64,000 nt of DNA from Aliidiomarina maris (GCF_003987335.1 NZ_PIPK01000003.1:186001-250000), one strand, 5' to 3'. Shown: positions 1-9,432, counted from the stretch's first letter. Translations and numbers: made by a program. The notes: generated from the letters alone by a model not told the origin.

Positions 1-292
1 CTTCAGCTGGGTTAGTCGCACCCATGATTTCACGGTTTTTACGTACCGCATCTTCACCTTCCAACGCCATCACTACGATTGGGCCAGACGTCATGAACGC
101 AACTAAAGCACCAAAGAAAGGACGTTCTTTGTGCTCAGCGTAAAAACCTTCCGCTTGCTCTTTGCTCAAGTGCATCATTTTTTGGCCAACAATACGTAAA
201 TCAGCGCTTTCAAAACGGTTCACGATAGCGCCGATAACATTCTTTGCTACAGCGTCAGGTTTAATAATTGACAGGGTACGTTCCAAAGCCAT
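1..292 (-). CDS. ndk: Nucleoside diphosphate kinase, 5' part (runs off the window)
   Basis: Transfers the gamma-phosphate of ATP to nucleoside diphosphates through a phospho-histidine. The first 97 codons are visible; the remainder, including the active-site His, lies beyond base 1. The start reads [15 protein letters not shown], the standard Ndk opening, followed by the Ndk segments [18 protein letters not shown] and [19 protein letters not shown]. The ATG is at 292-290 with a short leader. In Pseudomonas and relatives ndk lies just after the isc cluster, and here it lies close to iscS and trmJ. Identification is secure; only truncation by the window edge limits it. Confidence 0.96.
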   Translation of the reverse strand, partial: MALERTLSIIKPDAVAKNVIGAIVNRFESADLRIVGQKMMHLSKEQAEGFYAEHKERPFFGALVAFMTSGPIVVMALEGEDAVRKNREIMGATNPAE

Positions 293-485
293 GGTGTTCT
301 CCAATACTTAAAGTCTTTTGCAGGTTGCTTTTTCAACACAACGACATTGCCATAATTAGCTGTGTGTTGGTCAACTGAACCCACATACTAGTTCATTAAA
401 TTCGCGCGAATTATACGCGAAGCGCCTACTAATTCCCAATAAAAGTTTTTTTAAAAGGGCTTTTCAAACCCGCTGAGACGATCTA

Positions 486-501
486 GTATAGACGTCTATA
501 C
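486..501. promoter_or_regulatory. Perfect 16-bp palindrome upstream of msrA
   Basis: GTATAGACGTCTATAC is an exact palindrome with its last base 20 bases before the msrA ATG and just upstream of the TAGGAG ribosome-binding site (508-513). Its position fits a repressor operator over the msrA promoter or transcription start. The binding protein is not recognised. Confidence 0.45.
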
Positions 502-521
502 GCCCAGTAGGAGTTATCATC

Positions 522-1109
522 ATGTCACACAACATCACCGAAACGACATCACAAGTTCCGTTGCAGCATGCGACCTTGGGTGGCGGCTGTTTTTGGTGCA
601 TAGAATCTGCATTCAAACAAGTGGAAGGTATCATTGATGCCGAGTCTGGTTATGCCGGCGGCCATGTCGATAATCCGACCTATCAGCAGGTGTGTAACGG
701 CAATACCGGCCATGCAGAAGTGGTACGTTTAGCATTCGACCCTGCGTTGATTAGCTATCGTGAGATTTTAGAGATTTTCTTTGCCCTGCACGACCCAACT
801 CAGTTAAACCGTCAAGGCAATGACATTGGGCCACAGTACCGTTCGGTGATTTTCTTCCATGACGAGAATCAACAGGCCCAAGCGCAAACTATCATCGCGC
901 AAATGACCCAAGAACAAACTTGGCCTGCGCCCGTGGTAACCGCAGTGGAGCCGCTCAGCAGCTATTTTAGTGCGGAAGACTACCACCGTGATTACTATCA
1001 GAATAATCCGCAACAGCCTTATTGCGCGATGGTGGTTGGCCCGAAATTGGCGAAATTTAAGCAAACCTTCGCCAAGCGTTTGAAACAACCTAAACAGGCG
1101 AGCGCTTAA
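522..1109 (+). CDS. msrA: Peptide-methionine (S)-S-oxide reductase
   Basis: Repairs oxidised protein by reducing methionine-S-sulfoxide, using thiols recycled by thioredoxin. The signature GGGCFWC is at residues 20-26 with nucleophile C23; a resolving Cys is likely at C168 in the C-terminal PQQPYC. At 195 residues it has a normal MsrA length. The start has a good SD (TAGGAG). It lies divergent from ndk and convergent with iscS (24-base gap, no clear terminator), so it occupies the place where iscU to fdx would be in the related ndk-isc gene order. A palindrome just upstream suggests its own regulation, plausibly by oxidative stress (inference). Confidence 0.96.
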   Translation: MSHNITETTSQVPLQHATLGGGCFWCIESAFKQVEGIIDAESGYAGGHVDNPTYQQVCNGNTGHAEVVRLAFDPALISYREILEIFFALHDPTQLNRQGNDIGPQYRSVIFFHDENQQAQAQTIIAQMTQEQTWPAPVVTAVEPLSSYFSAEDYHRDYYQNNPQQPYCAMVVGPKLAKFKQTFAKRLKQPKQASA

Positions 1110-1133
1110 ACCATGTAGTTTGGGCTCACGCGC

Positions 1134-2309
1134 CTACCAAATTGGGTTGGCGCGCAGTTGTTTCAGTACTTTGGTCAAAATATCCAGACATGCGTCGATG
1201 TCGTCTTGGGTGGTGAATCTGCCAATACTAAAGCGCACCGAACTGTGCGCTTGCTCGCGGTCGAGGCCCATCGCGGTCAGTACAAACGAAGGGTCAACAC
1301 TGGCCGAATTGCAAGCAGAGCCGGTCGACACCGCGATGTCTTTGAGGCTCATCAGTAGCATTTCCCCGTCTACGTCAGCGAAATGGACATTGATAATTCC
1401 AGGCACGCTGCGCTGTGGGTGACCATTTAAACGCGTACCTTGTAAACTCTCTAAACCGGTTAAAAAACGTTGTCTTAATTTGACCAGTTGCTCATGCTCA
1501 GCACTGAGTATTTTATCTGCTAGCCGCGCCGCCTCGCCAAAGCCGACAATTTGATGGGTGGCCAGCGTACCCGAGCGCATGCCGCGCTCGTGGCCTCCGC
1601 CATGGATCTGTGCATGCAAATGGACTTTCGGCTTGCGCCGTACATACAATGCACCAATGCCTTTCGGGCCATACATCTTATGTGCAGATATCGACATCAA
1701 ATCAACGTCTAAGTCATTTACGTCCACCCGCATTTTGCCAACGCTTTGCGCTGCATCCACATGTAACAACACGTTGTGACTGCGACATAGTCGGCTGATT
1801 GCTGCGATATCCTGCACCACGCCAGTTTCGTTATTCACCTGCATCACGCTCACTAGCAGCGTGTGTTCATTCATCGCCTTGGCTAGGTCATCAAGTTGCA
1901 CCAACCCGTCTGACCCGACATCAAGGTAATGAACTACAAACCCACGCCGCTCGAGATCGGCGCAAGTATCAAGCACAGCTTTATGCTCTGTTTTCACGGT
2001 TACAATTTGATTGCGCGTCAGTTGTACGTCTTGATGCATGGCCGCATATTCAGCCACCCCTTTGATCGCCAGGTTGTTCGACTCTGTAGCGCCGCTGGTA
2101 AAGACAATTTCACGCGGGTCGGCACCAATTAAATCCGCAATATAACCACGTGCTTCATCCACGGCTTCTTCCGCTTGCCATCCATAACGGTGGGAGCGTG
2201 ATGCCGGATTCCCGAACACCCCATCCAATGTCAGATGCTGCGCCATTTTTTCAGCGACACGCGGGTCCATCGGTGTGGTCGCCGCATAATCAAAGTACAA
2301 AGGGTTCAT
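1134..2309 (-). CDS. iscS: Cysteine desulfurase, IscS type with shortened C-terminus
   Basis: PLP-dependent enzyme that removes sulfur from L-cysteine and passes it on as persulfide for Fe-S clusters and tRNA thiolation. PLP lysine K211 lies in [12 protein letters not shown] and the persulfide Cys C333 in [10 protein letters not shown], on the long loop typical of group I (IscS/NifS) enzymes. The protein stops after LRANPIW at 391 residues, whereas E. coli IscS is 404 and continues with an EMYKxGVDL-type tail that contacts IscU. It follows trmJ by 12 bases, probably in one operon. No iscR, iscU, iscA, hscBA or fdx is present here. A role mainly in tRNA thiolation or with SufE-type partners is an inference. 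Confidence 0.9.
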   Translation of the reverse strand: MNPLYFDYAATTPMDPRVAEKMAQHLTLDGVFGNPASRSHRYGWQAEEAVDEARGYIADLIGADPREIVFTSGATESNNLAIKGVAEYAAMHQDVQLTRNQIVTVKTEHKAVLDTCADLERRGFVVHYLDVGSDGLVQLDDLAKAMNEHTLLVSVMQVNNETGVVQDIAAISRLCRSHNVLLHVDAAQSVGKMRVDVNDLDVDLMSISAHKMYGPKGIGALYVRRKPKVHLHAQIHGGGHERGMRSGTLATHQIVGFGEAARLADKILSAEHEQLVKLRQRFLTGLESLQGTRLNGHPQRSVPGIINVHFADVDGEMLLMSLKDIAVSTGSACNSASVDPSFVLTAMGLDREQAHSSVRFSIGRFTTQDDIDACLDILTKVLKQLRANPIW

Positions 2310-2321
2310 GCCAGCTCCTGC

Positions 2322-3137
2322 TTACTCACTGTCGTCGTTGCTGTCGGCGGTGCCGCTTGCACCATTCAGCTGTGCTTTTAACTCAGCAATCTCAGCCTCG
2401 GCGCGCTGCTGCCGTTTATCGTAAGTTGATAACATGCCACGTAGAATATTCAATTCGTTATGCTCAGGCCGTGCGCGATTAAACAGGCGCCGTAGCTTAT
2501 TCATGACTTGGCCAGGGTGCTGGCGAATAATAAAACCCGAGTCACTCAAGCTTTGCTCCAAATGAGCATAAAAACGCGCCATATCATCGCCGCTGGGGTA
2601 ATCCTGTTGCACCTCTTCTGGCTCTTGCTTTTGTGTTTCCAGCCAAGCTGTACGCACTTCATAACTTAAGGTTTGCACCGCCATCGCAAGGTTAAGTGAA
2701 CTGTAATCCGGGTTCGCCGGAATATGCACATGAAATTGGCTTTGCTGAAGTTCTTCGTTGGTTAGGCCGCTATTTTCACGGCCAAATACCAAGGCAACGG
2801 TGCCTTGCTGCGCTTCCTTAACCGCTCGTGCGCCTGCGTCACGCGGCGCTAACATCGGCCAATCCAGAGTGCGCGAACGTGCGCTGGTGGCCATCACCAA
2901 TTGACAGTCACTGATGGCCTCAGCGAGCGTTGCCACGGTACGCGCACTGGCAAGAATATCAGTGGCGCCTGCAGCCAACGCGGAGGCGTGGCTTTGCGGG
3001 GCTTCCACAGGGTCAACCAGGACTAAATCGGTTAATCCCATCGTTTTCATGGCGCGGGCGGCTGACCCAATGTTGCCTTGATGGGACGTGTTGACCAGGA
3101 CAATACGGATATTTGCCAGGATTTCGGGGTTTGCCAT
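2322..3137 (-). CDS. trmJ: tRNA (cytidine/uridine-2'-O-)-methyltransferase TrmJ
   Basis: SPOUT-family methyltransferase that 2'-O-methylates the wobble-region nucleotide 32 of several tRNAs using SAM. The N-terminal SPOUT domain (residues about 7-165) shows [13 protein letters not shown], the knot motif [14 protein letters not shown] and the SAM-binding end [19 protein letters not shown]-terminal extension of about 100 residues, ending in an acidic Asp/Ser-rich tail, matches TrmJ rather than TrmL. Divergent from suhB, as in many gammaproteobacteria where suhB and trmJ flank the isc operon. It is the likely first gene of a trmJ-iscS transcript. Confidence 0.94.
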   Translation of the reverse strand: MANPEILANIRIVLVNTSHQGNIGSAARAMKTMGLTDLVLVDPVEAPQSHASALAAGATDILASARTVATLAEAISDCQLVMATSARSRTLDWPMLAPRDAGARAVKEAQQGTVALVFGRENSGLTNEELQQSQFHVHIPANPDYSSLNLAMAVQTLSYEVRTAWLETQKQEPEEVQQDYPSGDDMARFYAHLEQSLSDSGFIIRQHPGQVMNKLRRLFNRARPEHNELNILRGMLSTYDKRQQRAEAEIAELKAQLNGASGTADSNDDSE

Positions 3138-3237
3138 CGGCGAATTTACTCCTGCACGCGAACTTAGCTAACGCGCGCTTAAACGCTAAAAATCACATAA
3201 TAGGCATAAAGTTTACCACAGCACGCAGCACAGGTCA

Positions 3238-3265
3238 TTGCAACTAAGTAGCGTTCGCGTATAAT
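3238..3265 (+). promoter_or_regulatory. Putative sigma-70 promoter of suhB
   Basis: TTGCAA (3238-3243), a 16-base spacer and a perfect TATAAT (3260-3265), about 60 bases before the suhB ATG in the trmJ/suhB divergent region. Confidence 0.6.
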
Positions 3266-3325
3266 ACGCCGTCGTTTTCTGACGAAAATTTAACCACGTT
3301 CTTTAGCAATCAAAAAGGTATTCAC

Positions 3326-4129
3326 ATGCATCCGATGCTTAACATCGCGGTGCGCGCTGCGCGCGCGGCCGGCAAAGTCATTATGAAATCAGTGGCTCAG
3401 CAAGAAAAACTGACCATTGAAGGTAAAGGTCAAAACGACTTTGTTACCAACGTAGATCGCGCTTCAGAAGCGGTTATTATTGAAACTATCCGCAAGTCTT
3501 ACCCGAATCACAGCATTTTGGCTGAAGAATCAGGTGAAATGATTGGCAGCGACAGTGATTACCTTTGGGTAATTGACCCGATCGATGGCACCACCAATTT
3601 TATGCGTGGCATTCCCCATTTTTGTATTTCCATTGCGTTAGTTGTTAAAGGCCAGGCTCAACAAGCCGTGGTGTTTGACCCTGTGCGTGACGAGCTATTT
3701 ACCGCAACACGTGGTGGCGGTGCTCAGTTGAATGGTTATCGCATTCGCACCACGAAAGTGAAATCACTGGAAGACACTATTTTAGCCACTGGTTTTCCAT
3801 TTAAAATGAAACACATTATGCCGGAGTATCAGGCGGTATTTGCCAAGTTCTTTGAGCAAGCCGGTGATGTGCGCCGGATGGGTTCTGCTGCCCTTGACCT
3901 TGCCTATGTCGCGGCTGGTCGTTACGACGGGTACTGGGAAGCTGGCCTAAAGTTCTGGGACCTGGCAGCAGGCGACCTGTTGGTGCGTGAAGCAGGCGGC
4001 TTGGTGACAGACTTTGCCGGCGGCATGAATCACCACGCTTCAGGTAATATCGTGGCAGCTAGCCCGAAAGCATTGCAAGCCATGGTGACGCAAATGCGTC
4101 CATTACTGCCCAAGGCATTACTTAAGTAA
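3326..4129 (+). CDS. suhB: Inositol-1-monophosphatase SuhB
   Basis: Mg-dependent phosphatase for inositol monophosphate; in E. coli SuhB also joins the rRNA transcription antitermination complex. Metal ligands are visible: E67/E68 in LAEESG, D84 and D87 in WVIDPIDGTTNF, and a distal Asp in the WDLAAGDLLVREAGG block. Length (267) equals the family norm. Start ATG 3326 follows AAAAAGGT. It has its own promoter and a strong terminator directly downstream, so it is monocistronic. Confidence 0.96.
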   Translation: MHPMLNIAVRAARAAGKVIMKSVAQQEKLTIEGKGQNDFVTNVDRASEAVIIETIRKSYPNHSILAEESGEMIGSDSDYLWVIDPIDGTTNFMRGIPHFCISIALVVKGQAQQAVVFDPVRDELFTATRGGGAQLNGYRIRTTKVKSLEDTILATGFPFKMKHIMPEYQAVFAKFFEQAGDVRRMGSAALDLAYVAAGRYDGYWEAGLKFWDLAAGDLLVREAGGLVTDFAGGMNHHASGNIVAASPKALQAMVTQMRPLLPKALLK

Positions 4130-4149
4130 ATCGAACGAATTGCATTCAG

Positions 4150-4173
4150 AGCCACCTTCGGGTGGCTTTTTTT
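4150..4173 (+). terminator. Rho-independent terminator of suhB
   Basis: AGCCACC-TTCG-GGTGGCT stem with a UUCG tetraloop followed by a run of T, 20 bases after the suhB stop. Confidence 0.93.
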
Positions 4174-4328
4174 ATGCGTGTTCACTTAACCCCTTTGGTC
4201 CATATTCTATAAAATGACCAATTTCGTTAATCATTTTGTAACAATAAGCTTTTACTCTGCGAAAAGTTATGGTAAAAGGTCATTGCGTTGACAGAATTGT
4301 TAATGAGTCGTAGACAAGGGGGAGTCCC

Positions 4329-4499
4329 ATGGACCATTCAGAAGAACTTAAAAATGTTGCTGAAAAAACCGGAAAGTCTCGCGCCGCCAAACGTAAGTGG
4401 CGCGAAATAGAGGCACTCAAGGAACGCCATCGTTTACGCAAAGAGCTTATGGACATCGACTACTGTTTCGACTGTGAGCTTGAAGAACTAGAACTCTAA
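4329..4499 (+). CDS. DUF3545 family small protein
   Basis: A 56-residue protein starting at ATG 4329 after a strong GGGGGAG site. The core SRAAKRKWREIEALKERHRL followed by RKELMDIDYCFDCELEELEL is the pattern I associate with DUF3545, a small basic-then-acidic family of Vibrio/Shewanella-type bacteria with no known function. It is predicted helical, cytosolic, basic in the middle and acidic at the C-terminus, with two Cys near the end (DYCFDCE). It is followed by a hairpin shared with the convergent ung gene. Family assignment is from memory of the motif. Confidence 0.75.
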   Translation: MDHSEELKNVAEKTGKSRAAKRKWREIEALKERHRLRKELMDIDYCFDCELEELEL

Positions 4500-4505
4500 C
4501 AGCGA

Positions 4506-5264
4506 TTACAACGCCAGCTTTTGCTGGCGTTGCTGTTTTTGTGCTGTGGTAGCCCGATGAACGGCCTGCCAGTCAATGGTTTGGCGCCCTTTTGCGCTAA
4601 GCACGCGATTTGCTTCGGCAAAATGACCGCAAGTAATAAAGCCTCGATGCGCAGATAACGGCGACGGATGCACCGACTCCAACACAGTATGCTGTTGATT
4701 GGTTATCTGTTGGCCTTTTTGCTGCGCGTGCTTTCCCCACAGCAAAAATACAATCGGCTCCGGGTGTGCGTTCAGCCGCGCCATCACTGCATCAGTAAAC
4801 GTTTCCCAGCCCCAGCGGGCATGCGCATGGGCTTTGCCGTGTTCAACTGTCAATACCGTATTCAATAACAACACACCTTGTGCTGCCCAAGCCTGCAGAT
4901 CGCCGTGTTCTGGTGCCACAAACTCGGGATCATCGTGAGCAATGGCTTTATAGATATTGCGCAGCGACGGCGGTACCTTAACCCCTTCAGGGACCGAGAA
5001 CGCCAAGCCGTGCGCCTGACCTGGCTGGTGATACGGGTCTTGCCCCAGAATTACCACCTTGGTGTGGGCTAACGGCGTGTGCTCAAATGCCGCAAATACC
5101 TGTGCTTGGCTCGGGTACACAGTCTGGGTTTGACGTGCTGCACTGACGCGTTCATCTAGCTGCGCAAAATACGCCTGTGCTGACTGTTCACGCAATAACT
5201 GCTGCCATGCCGGACAAGCTAGCGAGGCAGCTGTCGCTGCCTCTTTCAATTCACCATAGGGCAT
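4506..5264 (-). CDS. ung: Uracil-DNA glycosylase
   Basis: Family 1 UDG that excises uracil from DNA to start base-excision repair. The water-activating motif GQDPYHQPGQAHGLAFS holds D76, and the leucine-loop motif HPSPLSAHRG holds H199. Length 252 is slightly above the E. coli protein (229) because of a longer N-terminus and a Gln/Lys-rich C-terminus (TTAQKQQRQQKLAL). It starts 3 bases after the stop of no other gene; the S9 peptidase gene ends 3 bases downstream of its start on the same strand, so the peptidase and ung may be cotranscribed. Confidence 0.97.
   Translation of the reverse strand: MPYGELKEAATAASLACPAWQQLLREQSAQAYFAQLDERVSAARQTQTVYPSQAQVFAAFEHTPLAHTKVVILGQDPYHQPGQAHGLAFSVPEGVKVPPSLRNIYKAIAHDDPEFVAPEHGDLQAWAAQGVLLLNTVLTVEHGKAHAHARWGWETFTDAVMARLNAHPEPIVFLLWGKHAQQKGQQITNQQHTVLESVHPSPLSAHRGFITCGHFAEANRVLSAKGRQTIDWQAVHRATTAQKQQRQQKLAL
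4509..4540. terminator. Hairpin terminator between DUF3545 and ung
   Basis: CAACGCCAGC-TTTT-GCTGGCGTTG (4509-4532) followed by CTGTTTTT on the plus strand. It overlaps the last ung codons and ends the DUF3545 transcript. Confidence 0.75.
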
Positions 5265-5267
5265 CAG

Positions 5268-7313
5268 TTATTCGCTGTCCTGCTGTTGACGGAAACGCTC
5301 AAACCAATACACCGCATACGCAGGCTTAGCCATTAAATTGCTCGGCCGCGCATGTAGGGCATGAGAAGCGCCAGGTACGCGTACCATCGCCGTTTCAATA
5401 CCACGTAATTTGAGTGCTTGGTAGTACTGCTCGGTTTCACTCATCGGCGTACGGTAATCAGCATCACCGGTGAACAATAACACTGGGGTTTCCACTTTGC
5501 CCACATGATGAATCGGTGAATGCTGCATATAGTGCTCAAGGTTGTCCCACGGCATGCCGGGGAACCAATACTGGCTAAAGTACGGGTACATATCGGCAGT
5601 CAGCACGAAGCTGTACCAATTGATGACTGGGTTGACCACCATGGCCGCGGCAAAGCGATTGGTGTGGGCAATACTCCACGATGTCAGTACGCCACCACCT
5701 GAGCCACCCATAACAAATAACTCGTCTTCGTTAATAAAGCCGCGTTCAACTACCGCATCAACCCCGTCCATCAGGTCGTTGAAGTCATGGCTTGGATAGT
5801 TATGGTGAATCAGGTTAGCGAAATCTTCGCCATAACTGGTGCTGCCGCGCGGGTTGGTATATAGCACTACATAACCTTGGGCCGCCATTAACTGTAGTTC
5901 CATCGCAAACACTGGACCGTAGGCCGTGTGCGGGCCACCGTGAATTTCCAGAATTAACGGATAGGTTTTATTTTCATCAAATCCAGGCGGGTAGATAATC
6001 CAGCCTTGAATACGCTCATCGTCCACCGATGAGTCATACCAAAACTCCTCCACCTCGCCAATTGTGTGGCTGGCAAGAAAATCTCGGTTTAGCTGGGTAA
6101 TTGGGCGTACTTGGCTACCGCGCAATAGTGCCAGCTCGGCTGGGCGATTCGCTGCCATTTGAGTAAACACCACATCGCCATTGCTGGCCACTGAAAACTG
6201 CCCGCCTGTGTATGGGCGGCTGTAGGACAAGCCACCAAGACCGCCGGTTAAGGTTTCTGTGACCCCGCGCATTGAGTGCAGTGCTAAGTAACCCTGCCCT
6301 TCGTTATCGTAGCTAAAGTAAATACCACGGCCGTCAGCCGTCCAAGCGAAATCATCCACTGCGCGGTCAAGGTCTTCGGTTAAATTGCGCACATTGGAGC
6401 CGTCGGCGTCCATCACATACAGACGATTTGCTTGGTGTGCCAAGCGGCGGTCGTCGTAGCCTAAAAATGCAATCTGGCGACCACTTGGTGATACTTTGGG
6501 TTGGGCATCAGGACCATCGCGATCCGTCAGTTTTGTTAATTGCTGGCTGTCGATGTCTAATCGATAGATGCCTGAATTGACCGGGCTTGCGATTGGGTCT
6601 TTTGCCATATTAGCTGAAAAATATAACGCGCTGCCATCCGGTGCCCAGCTTAATTCGCTGCGTACATTGAATTCACCGGACGTCAACTGACGCGGCGTAC
6701 CGCCCTCTGCTGGCAAGACAAATACATGTGAGTGGCCTTGCGGTAAAAAGCCAGCGCCATCTTGACGGTATTGTACGCTGTCAATATACACGGGGGCTTC
6801 AGCCCATTCAGCACCTGCTGGTTTACCCGGTAACTGAACCGGTGCGCTACGAGGCTTCGGTTCAAACATGGTAAACGCTAACCATTCACCGTCTGGTGAC
6901 CAGCTTAGATTTGACGGCGCATGGTTGAGGTTGGAAATTTGTGCGCTATGCCCAGTGTCCTGCCAGCGCATATGAATTTGGGGGCTGCCACTGGCGTTGG
7001 AAATAAACGCAATGCGGGAATAATTTGGCGACCAACGCGGCGAGCTCTCATTTGCCCCGCCTTGGGTCAGTGGGCGCAATTGGGTGCCATCGGTATTTAC
7101 TTGCCATAAGCGCCCCACCACACGATCGGTTTGGCGGTCCATACTGCGACGCACAAACACCACGCTGTTGCCGTTTTGATGCACCTGCGGATCAGCTGCC
7201 AGCTCCAGTGCAAAAACATCGTCGTACGCGAGCGGCTTAACATCCTGTGCCGCTACTTGCGTGGCCCAAGCGCCCATGGCGCCGGCCAGTATAAGTGTTG
7301 CTGCTAGTTTCAT
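5268..7313 (-). CDS. Exported S9-family prolyl oligopeptidase (acylaminoacyl-peptidase-like)
   Basis: Secreted serine peptidase: N-terminal beta-propeller of PD40/WD40-like repeats (about residues 45-390, repeated W-SPDG-type units such as SWSPDGEWLAF and SWAPDGSALYF) followed by an alpha/beta-hydrolase domain. The catalytic triad is visible: S538 in GGSGGG, D619 in GDADYRTP and H651 in GASHALHARP. I start it at ATG 7313 (MKLAATLILAGAMG..., a clean Sec signal peptide cut after QVAAQ) with AAAGG ahead of it. A longer frame to 7385 would run through the upstream gene's terminator. Residue numbers are from this start (681 aa). The active Ser motif is GGSGGG rather than the common GGSYGG. Confidence 0.9.
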   Translation of the reverse strand: MKLAATLILAGAMGAWATQVAAQDVKPLAYDDVFALELAADPQVHQNGNSVVFVRRSMDRQTDRVVGRLWQVNTDGTQLRPLTQGGANESSPRWSPNYSRIAFISNASGSPQIHMRWQDTGHSAQISNLNHAPSNLSWSPDGEWLAFTMFEPKPRSAPVQLPGKPAGAEWAEAPVYIDSVQYRQDGAGFLPQGHSHVFVLPAEGGTPRQLTSGEFNVRSELSWAPDGSALYFSANMAKDPIASPVNSGIYRLDIDSQQLTKLTDRDGPDAQPKVSPSGRQIAFLGYDDRRLAHQANRLYVMDADGSNVRNLTEDLDRAVDDFAWTADGRGIYFSYDNEGQGYLALHSMRGVTETLTGGLGGLSYSRPYTGGQFSVASNGDVVFTQMAANRPAELALLRGSQVRPITQLNRDFLASHTIGEVEEFWYDSSVDDERIQGWIIYPPGFDENKTYPLILEIHGGPHTAYGPVFAMELQLMAAQGYVVLYTNPRGSTSYGEDFANLIHHNYPSHDFNDLMDGVDAVVERGFINEDELFVMGGSGGGVLTSWSIAHTNRFAAAMVVNPVINWYSFVLTADMYPYFSQYWFPGMPWDNLEHYMQHSPIHHVGKVETPVLLFTGDADYRTPMSETEQYYQALKLRGIETAMVRVPGASHALHARPSNLMAKPAYAVYWFERFRQQQDSE

Positions 7314-7343
7314 AATAAACCTTTGATAGGTGGGCAAAAGTAC

Positions 7344-7372
7344 AAATAAAAAAGCCAGCTTATGCTGGCTTT
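7344..7372 (-). terminator. Terminator of the DUF1302 gene
   Basis: AAAGCCAGC-TTAT-GCTGGCTTT (7351-7372), followed on the minus strand by a T-rich tract. It lies between the DUF1302 stop and the S9 peptidase start. Confidence 0.88.
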
Positions 7373-7424
7373 TCATTGACTGCAAGGGCAGTCATCCTAA
7401 CTTTTAGTGCTTTGCTCGTACAAT

Positions 7425-9317
7425 TTAGAAGCTGTACGACAAGTTCAAGCCCACGTGGTTACGGTCTTGTGCTGGGTCATAATCCGCACCCGTGTAGTGG
7501 TTATATGCTAACGACACACGGTAGCGGCTCTGATAGCTCGCGTCCATTAACAGACCCACGTTGATACGGCCTTCGATAAAGTTCGGGTTTGGCGAGTAAC
7601 CTTTAACATCGTGGTTGAACACGACGGTTGGGTTCAAGTTCCAGCCCATAAACGCGTTCGCGTAGTCAAACACGAAACGTGCACGATAACCCCAAGAGAA
7701 GCTAGTCACGAAGCCTTCACAGTTCTGGTGGTCAAACATGTCCGCTGTAGCGCCAGTATTGCCCTGTAAACGCGCAATGGTCGCTTGGTCGTTCGCAGTT
7801 AAACACTTGCCATACACAGGGTTACGACCAAAGCGTTGCTCGTCCAGACCTGGTAAGTCGCCTACGTAGTTTGCGCCCACTTCACCGATGAAAGTCATGC
7901 GGTCTGAACCCCATAGACGTTCGAAGAAGTTCACGAAGGTCATTTGCGCTTGGTACACTTCCAGCTCTTCAAAACCACGCGCATACGCACCGCTTGGTGC
8001 ATCGACGTCACCGCCACGCGCTTCCGTAATACGACTACGGAAGGTGCTAGGCGCGGTTGGTTGTAAACCAGTCAACAAGATTTCCGTGGTGTTAATTTGC
8101 ACCGCTTGGTTTGGACGGTAGCTGACTTCACCCGACCAAGACCAGCCACGCAATGTGGTACTGAAGCTTGCGCCATAAATTTCGTTATCTTCTGGCCACT
8201 CGATAAAATACTGCGGACCAATTGAAGCAACGTTCGCCGTGCTCACCGCGCCGGTAGTCCAGCCACTCAGTGCATCACCTGCCGCTGGTACCCAAGCTAA
8301 ATCGGTCCAGTCATAGGCAGAAATGATAGGCTGGGTGTTATGCACATTGATAAAGAAGAAACCGAACTCTGTATCCAGGCTAGAAGAGTAATAGCGTGCG
8401 CCTAAACCAAACTGGCCGCTATCGCTGGCTTCGTTATCAGCGGCACGGGTAATATATGCACCCGCTTCAATCGATTCGCGGTCACTCAGGAAGCGACCTG
8501 GAGCCACTTGTGGGTTCAAGGTCAATTTGTCGCACCCTGGACCGCCGATAATATCGACCGTCGAGAAGAAGCTACCACAGCCATCCAGCTTGGTGTTGTC
8601 CCACTCAAACGCTGCGAACGCGTCTAAGCTTAAGCTTTGGGTTAAACCAGCAGATACGCTTACCATACCGATTGGCAATAATGCTTCACGCACTTCCGCG
8701 CCTGGGCGACGGATTGCGTTAACGTCTGCAGGGTTAATCGAGTTCACCCCGTTTTGAATAAAGGTACTTTCACCCCAGCTCAATACCTGGCGACCAATAC
8801 GCAAATCGATTGGCGTAGTGCCTAAGTCAAAGCCAGTGTAGAAAAATGCATCGAGTAAGTTGATGCCTTTACCTGACGAATACGAGTCAAAGGCATCGGT
8901 ATCCAAACGTGCGTCAGGGAAGTAGTTCGTCGCAGTATGACCGTGGGCAACACCTTCGTTCTCAAGAATATCGTCGTACCAGTAATTAAAGCGTACGAAG
9001 AAACCATGGTTGCCACCATCAACAGCGATATCATGAATGCCACGGAATACCAGTGACGTTAAGTCACCGCTGTCGTAGTTCAAGTTACCGTCATCCGCCA
9101 CACCAGACTGGCCTTGTCCACCAGCCATGTTGCCCGGGTGAATCACGCGTAAATCCTGACTCTGGGTACGCATCGTCGCACCAATTGATAACGTCGAGTC
9201 AACGCGTACATTGTAACGTCCAATATCGAAATCAACCGCTTGTGCAGGTGCCGCTAAGGCAAGTGCTATGGCTGTTGCGAGAGGTAATTTTTTGGTCATA
9301 GTTGCGTTTCTTTTCAT
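7425..9317 (-). CDS. DUF1302 family outer-membrane protein
   Basis: A 630-residue exported protein resembling DUF1302, beta-barrel-like proteins often encoded with DUF1329 and RND-type exporters in Pseudomonas-like bacteria. A signal peptide (LPLATAIALALAAPAQA) is followed by alternating amphipathic strands rich in Tyr, Trp and Asn; the motif RIGRQVLSWGESTFIQNGVN is family-typical, and the chain ends in LSYSF, a terminal Phe as expected for BAM-inserted barrels. Start chosen at ATG 9317 (SD AAGGG); an internal ATG at 9299 and a GTG at 9329 are alternatives. No DUF1329 partner or transporter is adjacent. The substrate is unknown. Confidence 0.82.
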   Translation of the reverse strand: MKRNATMTKKLPLATAIALALAAPAQAVDFDIGRYNVRVDSTLSIGATMRTQSQDLRVIHPGNMAGGQGQSGVADDGNLNYDSGDLTSLVFRGIHDIAVDGGNHGFFVRFNYWYDDILENEGVAHGHTATNYFPDARLDTDAFDSYSSGKGINLLDAFFYTGFDLGTTPIDLRIGRQVLSWGESTFIQNGVNSINPADVNAIRRPGAEVREALLPIGMVSVSAGLTQSLSLDAFAAFEWDNTKLDGCGSFFSTVDIIGGPGCDKLTLNPQVAPGRFLSDRESIEAGAYITRAADNEASDSGQFGLGARYYSSSLDTEFGFFFINVHNTQPIISAYDWTDLAWVPAAGDALSGWTTGAVSTANVASIGPQYFIEWPEDNEIYGASFSTTLRGWSWSGEVSYRPNQAVQINTTEILLTGLQPTAPSTFRSRITEARGGDVDAPSGAYARGFEELEVYQAQMTFVNFFERLWGSDRMTFIGEVGANYVGDLPGLDEQRFGRNPVYGKCLTANDQATIARLQGNTGATADMFDHQNCEGFVTSFSWGYRARFVFDYANAFMGWNLNPTVVFNHDVKGYSPNPNFIEGRINVGLLMDASYQSRYRVSLAYNHYTGADYDPAQDRNHVGLNLSYSF

Positions 9318-9340
9318 TGTTGTTGCCACCCTTGCTAATT

Positions 9341-9361
9341 ACTCTCAATACCCTTGAGAGT
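9341..9361. promoter_or_regulatory. Inverted repeat in the DUF1302 leader
   Basis: ACTCTCAA-5 bases-TTGAGAGT, perfect 8-base arms, 24 bases upstream of the chosen DUF1302 start. It could be an operator or an mRNA hairpin. Confidence 0.4.
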
Positions 9362-9432
9362 CCCTGGCGTTATGATTCAACGAGTTCGGGCCTTACCACC
9401 CACCCAAAAACGTTTATTTTTTGTAACTATAG

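Noticed and set aside
7314-7385. Upstream extension of the S9 peptidase frame
   Set aside because: It lacks a signal peptide fit and runs through the DUF1302 terminator; ATG 7313 with SD is better.
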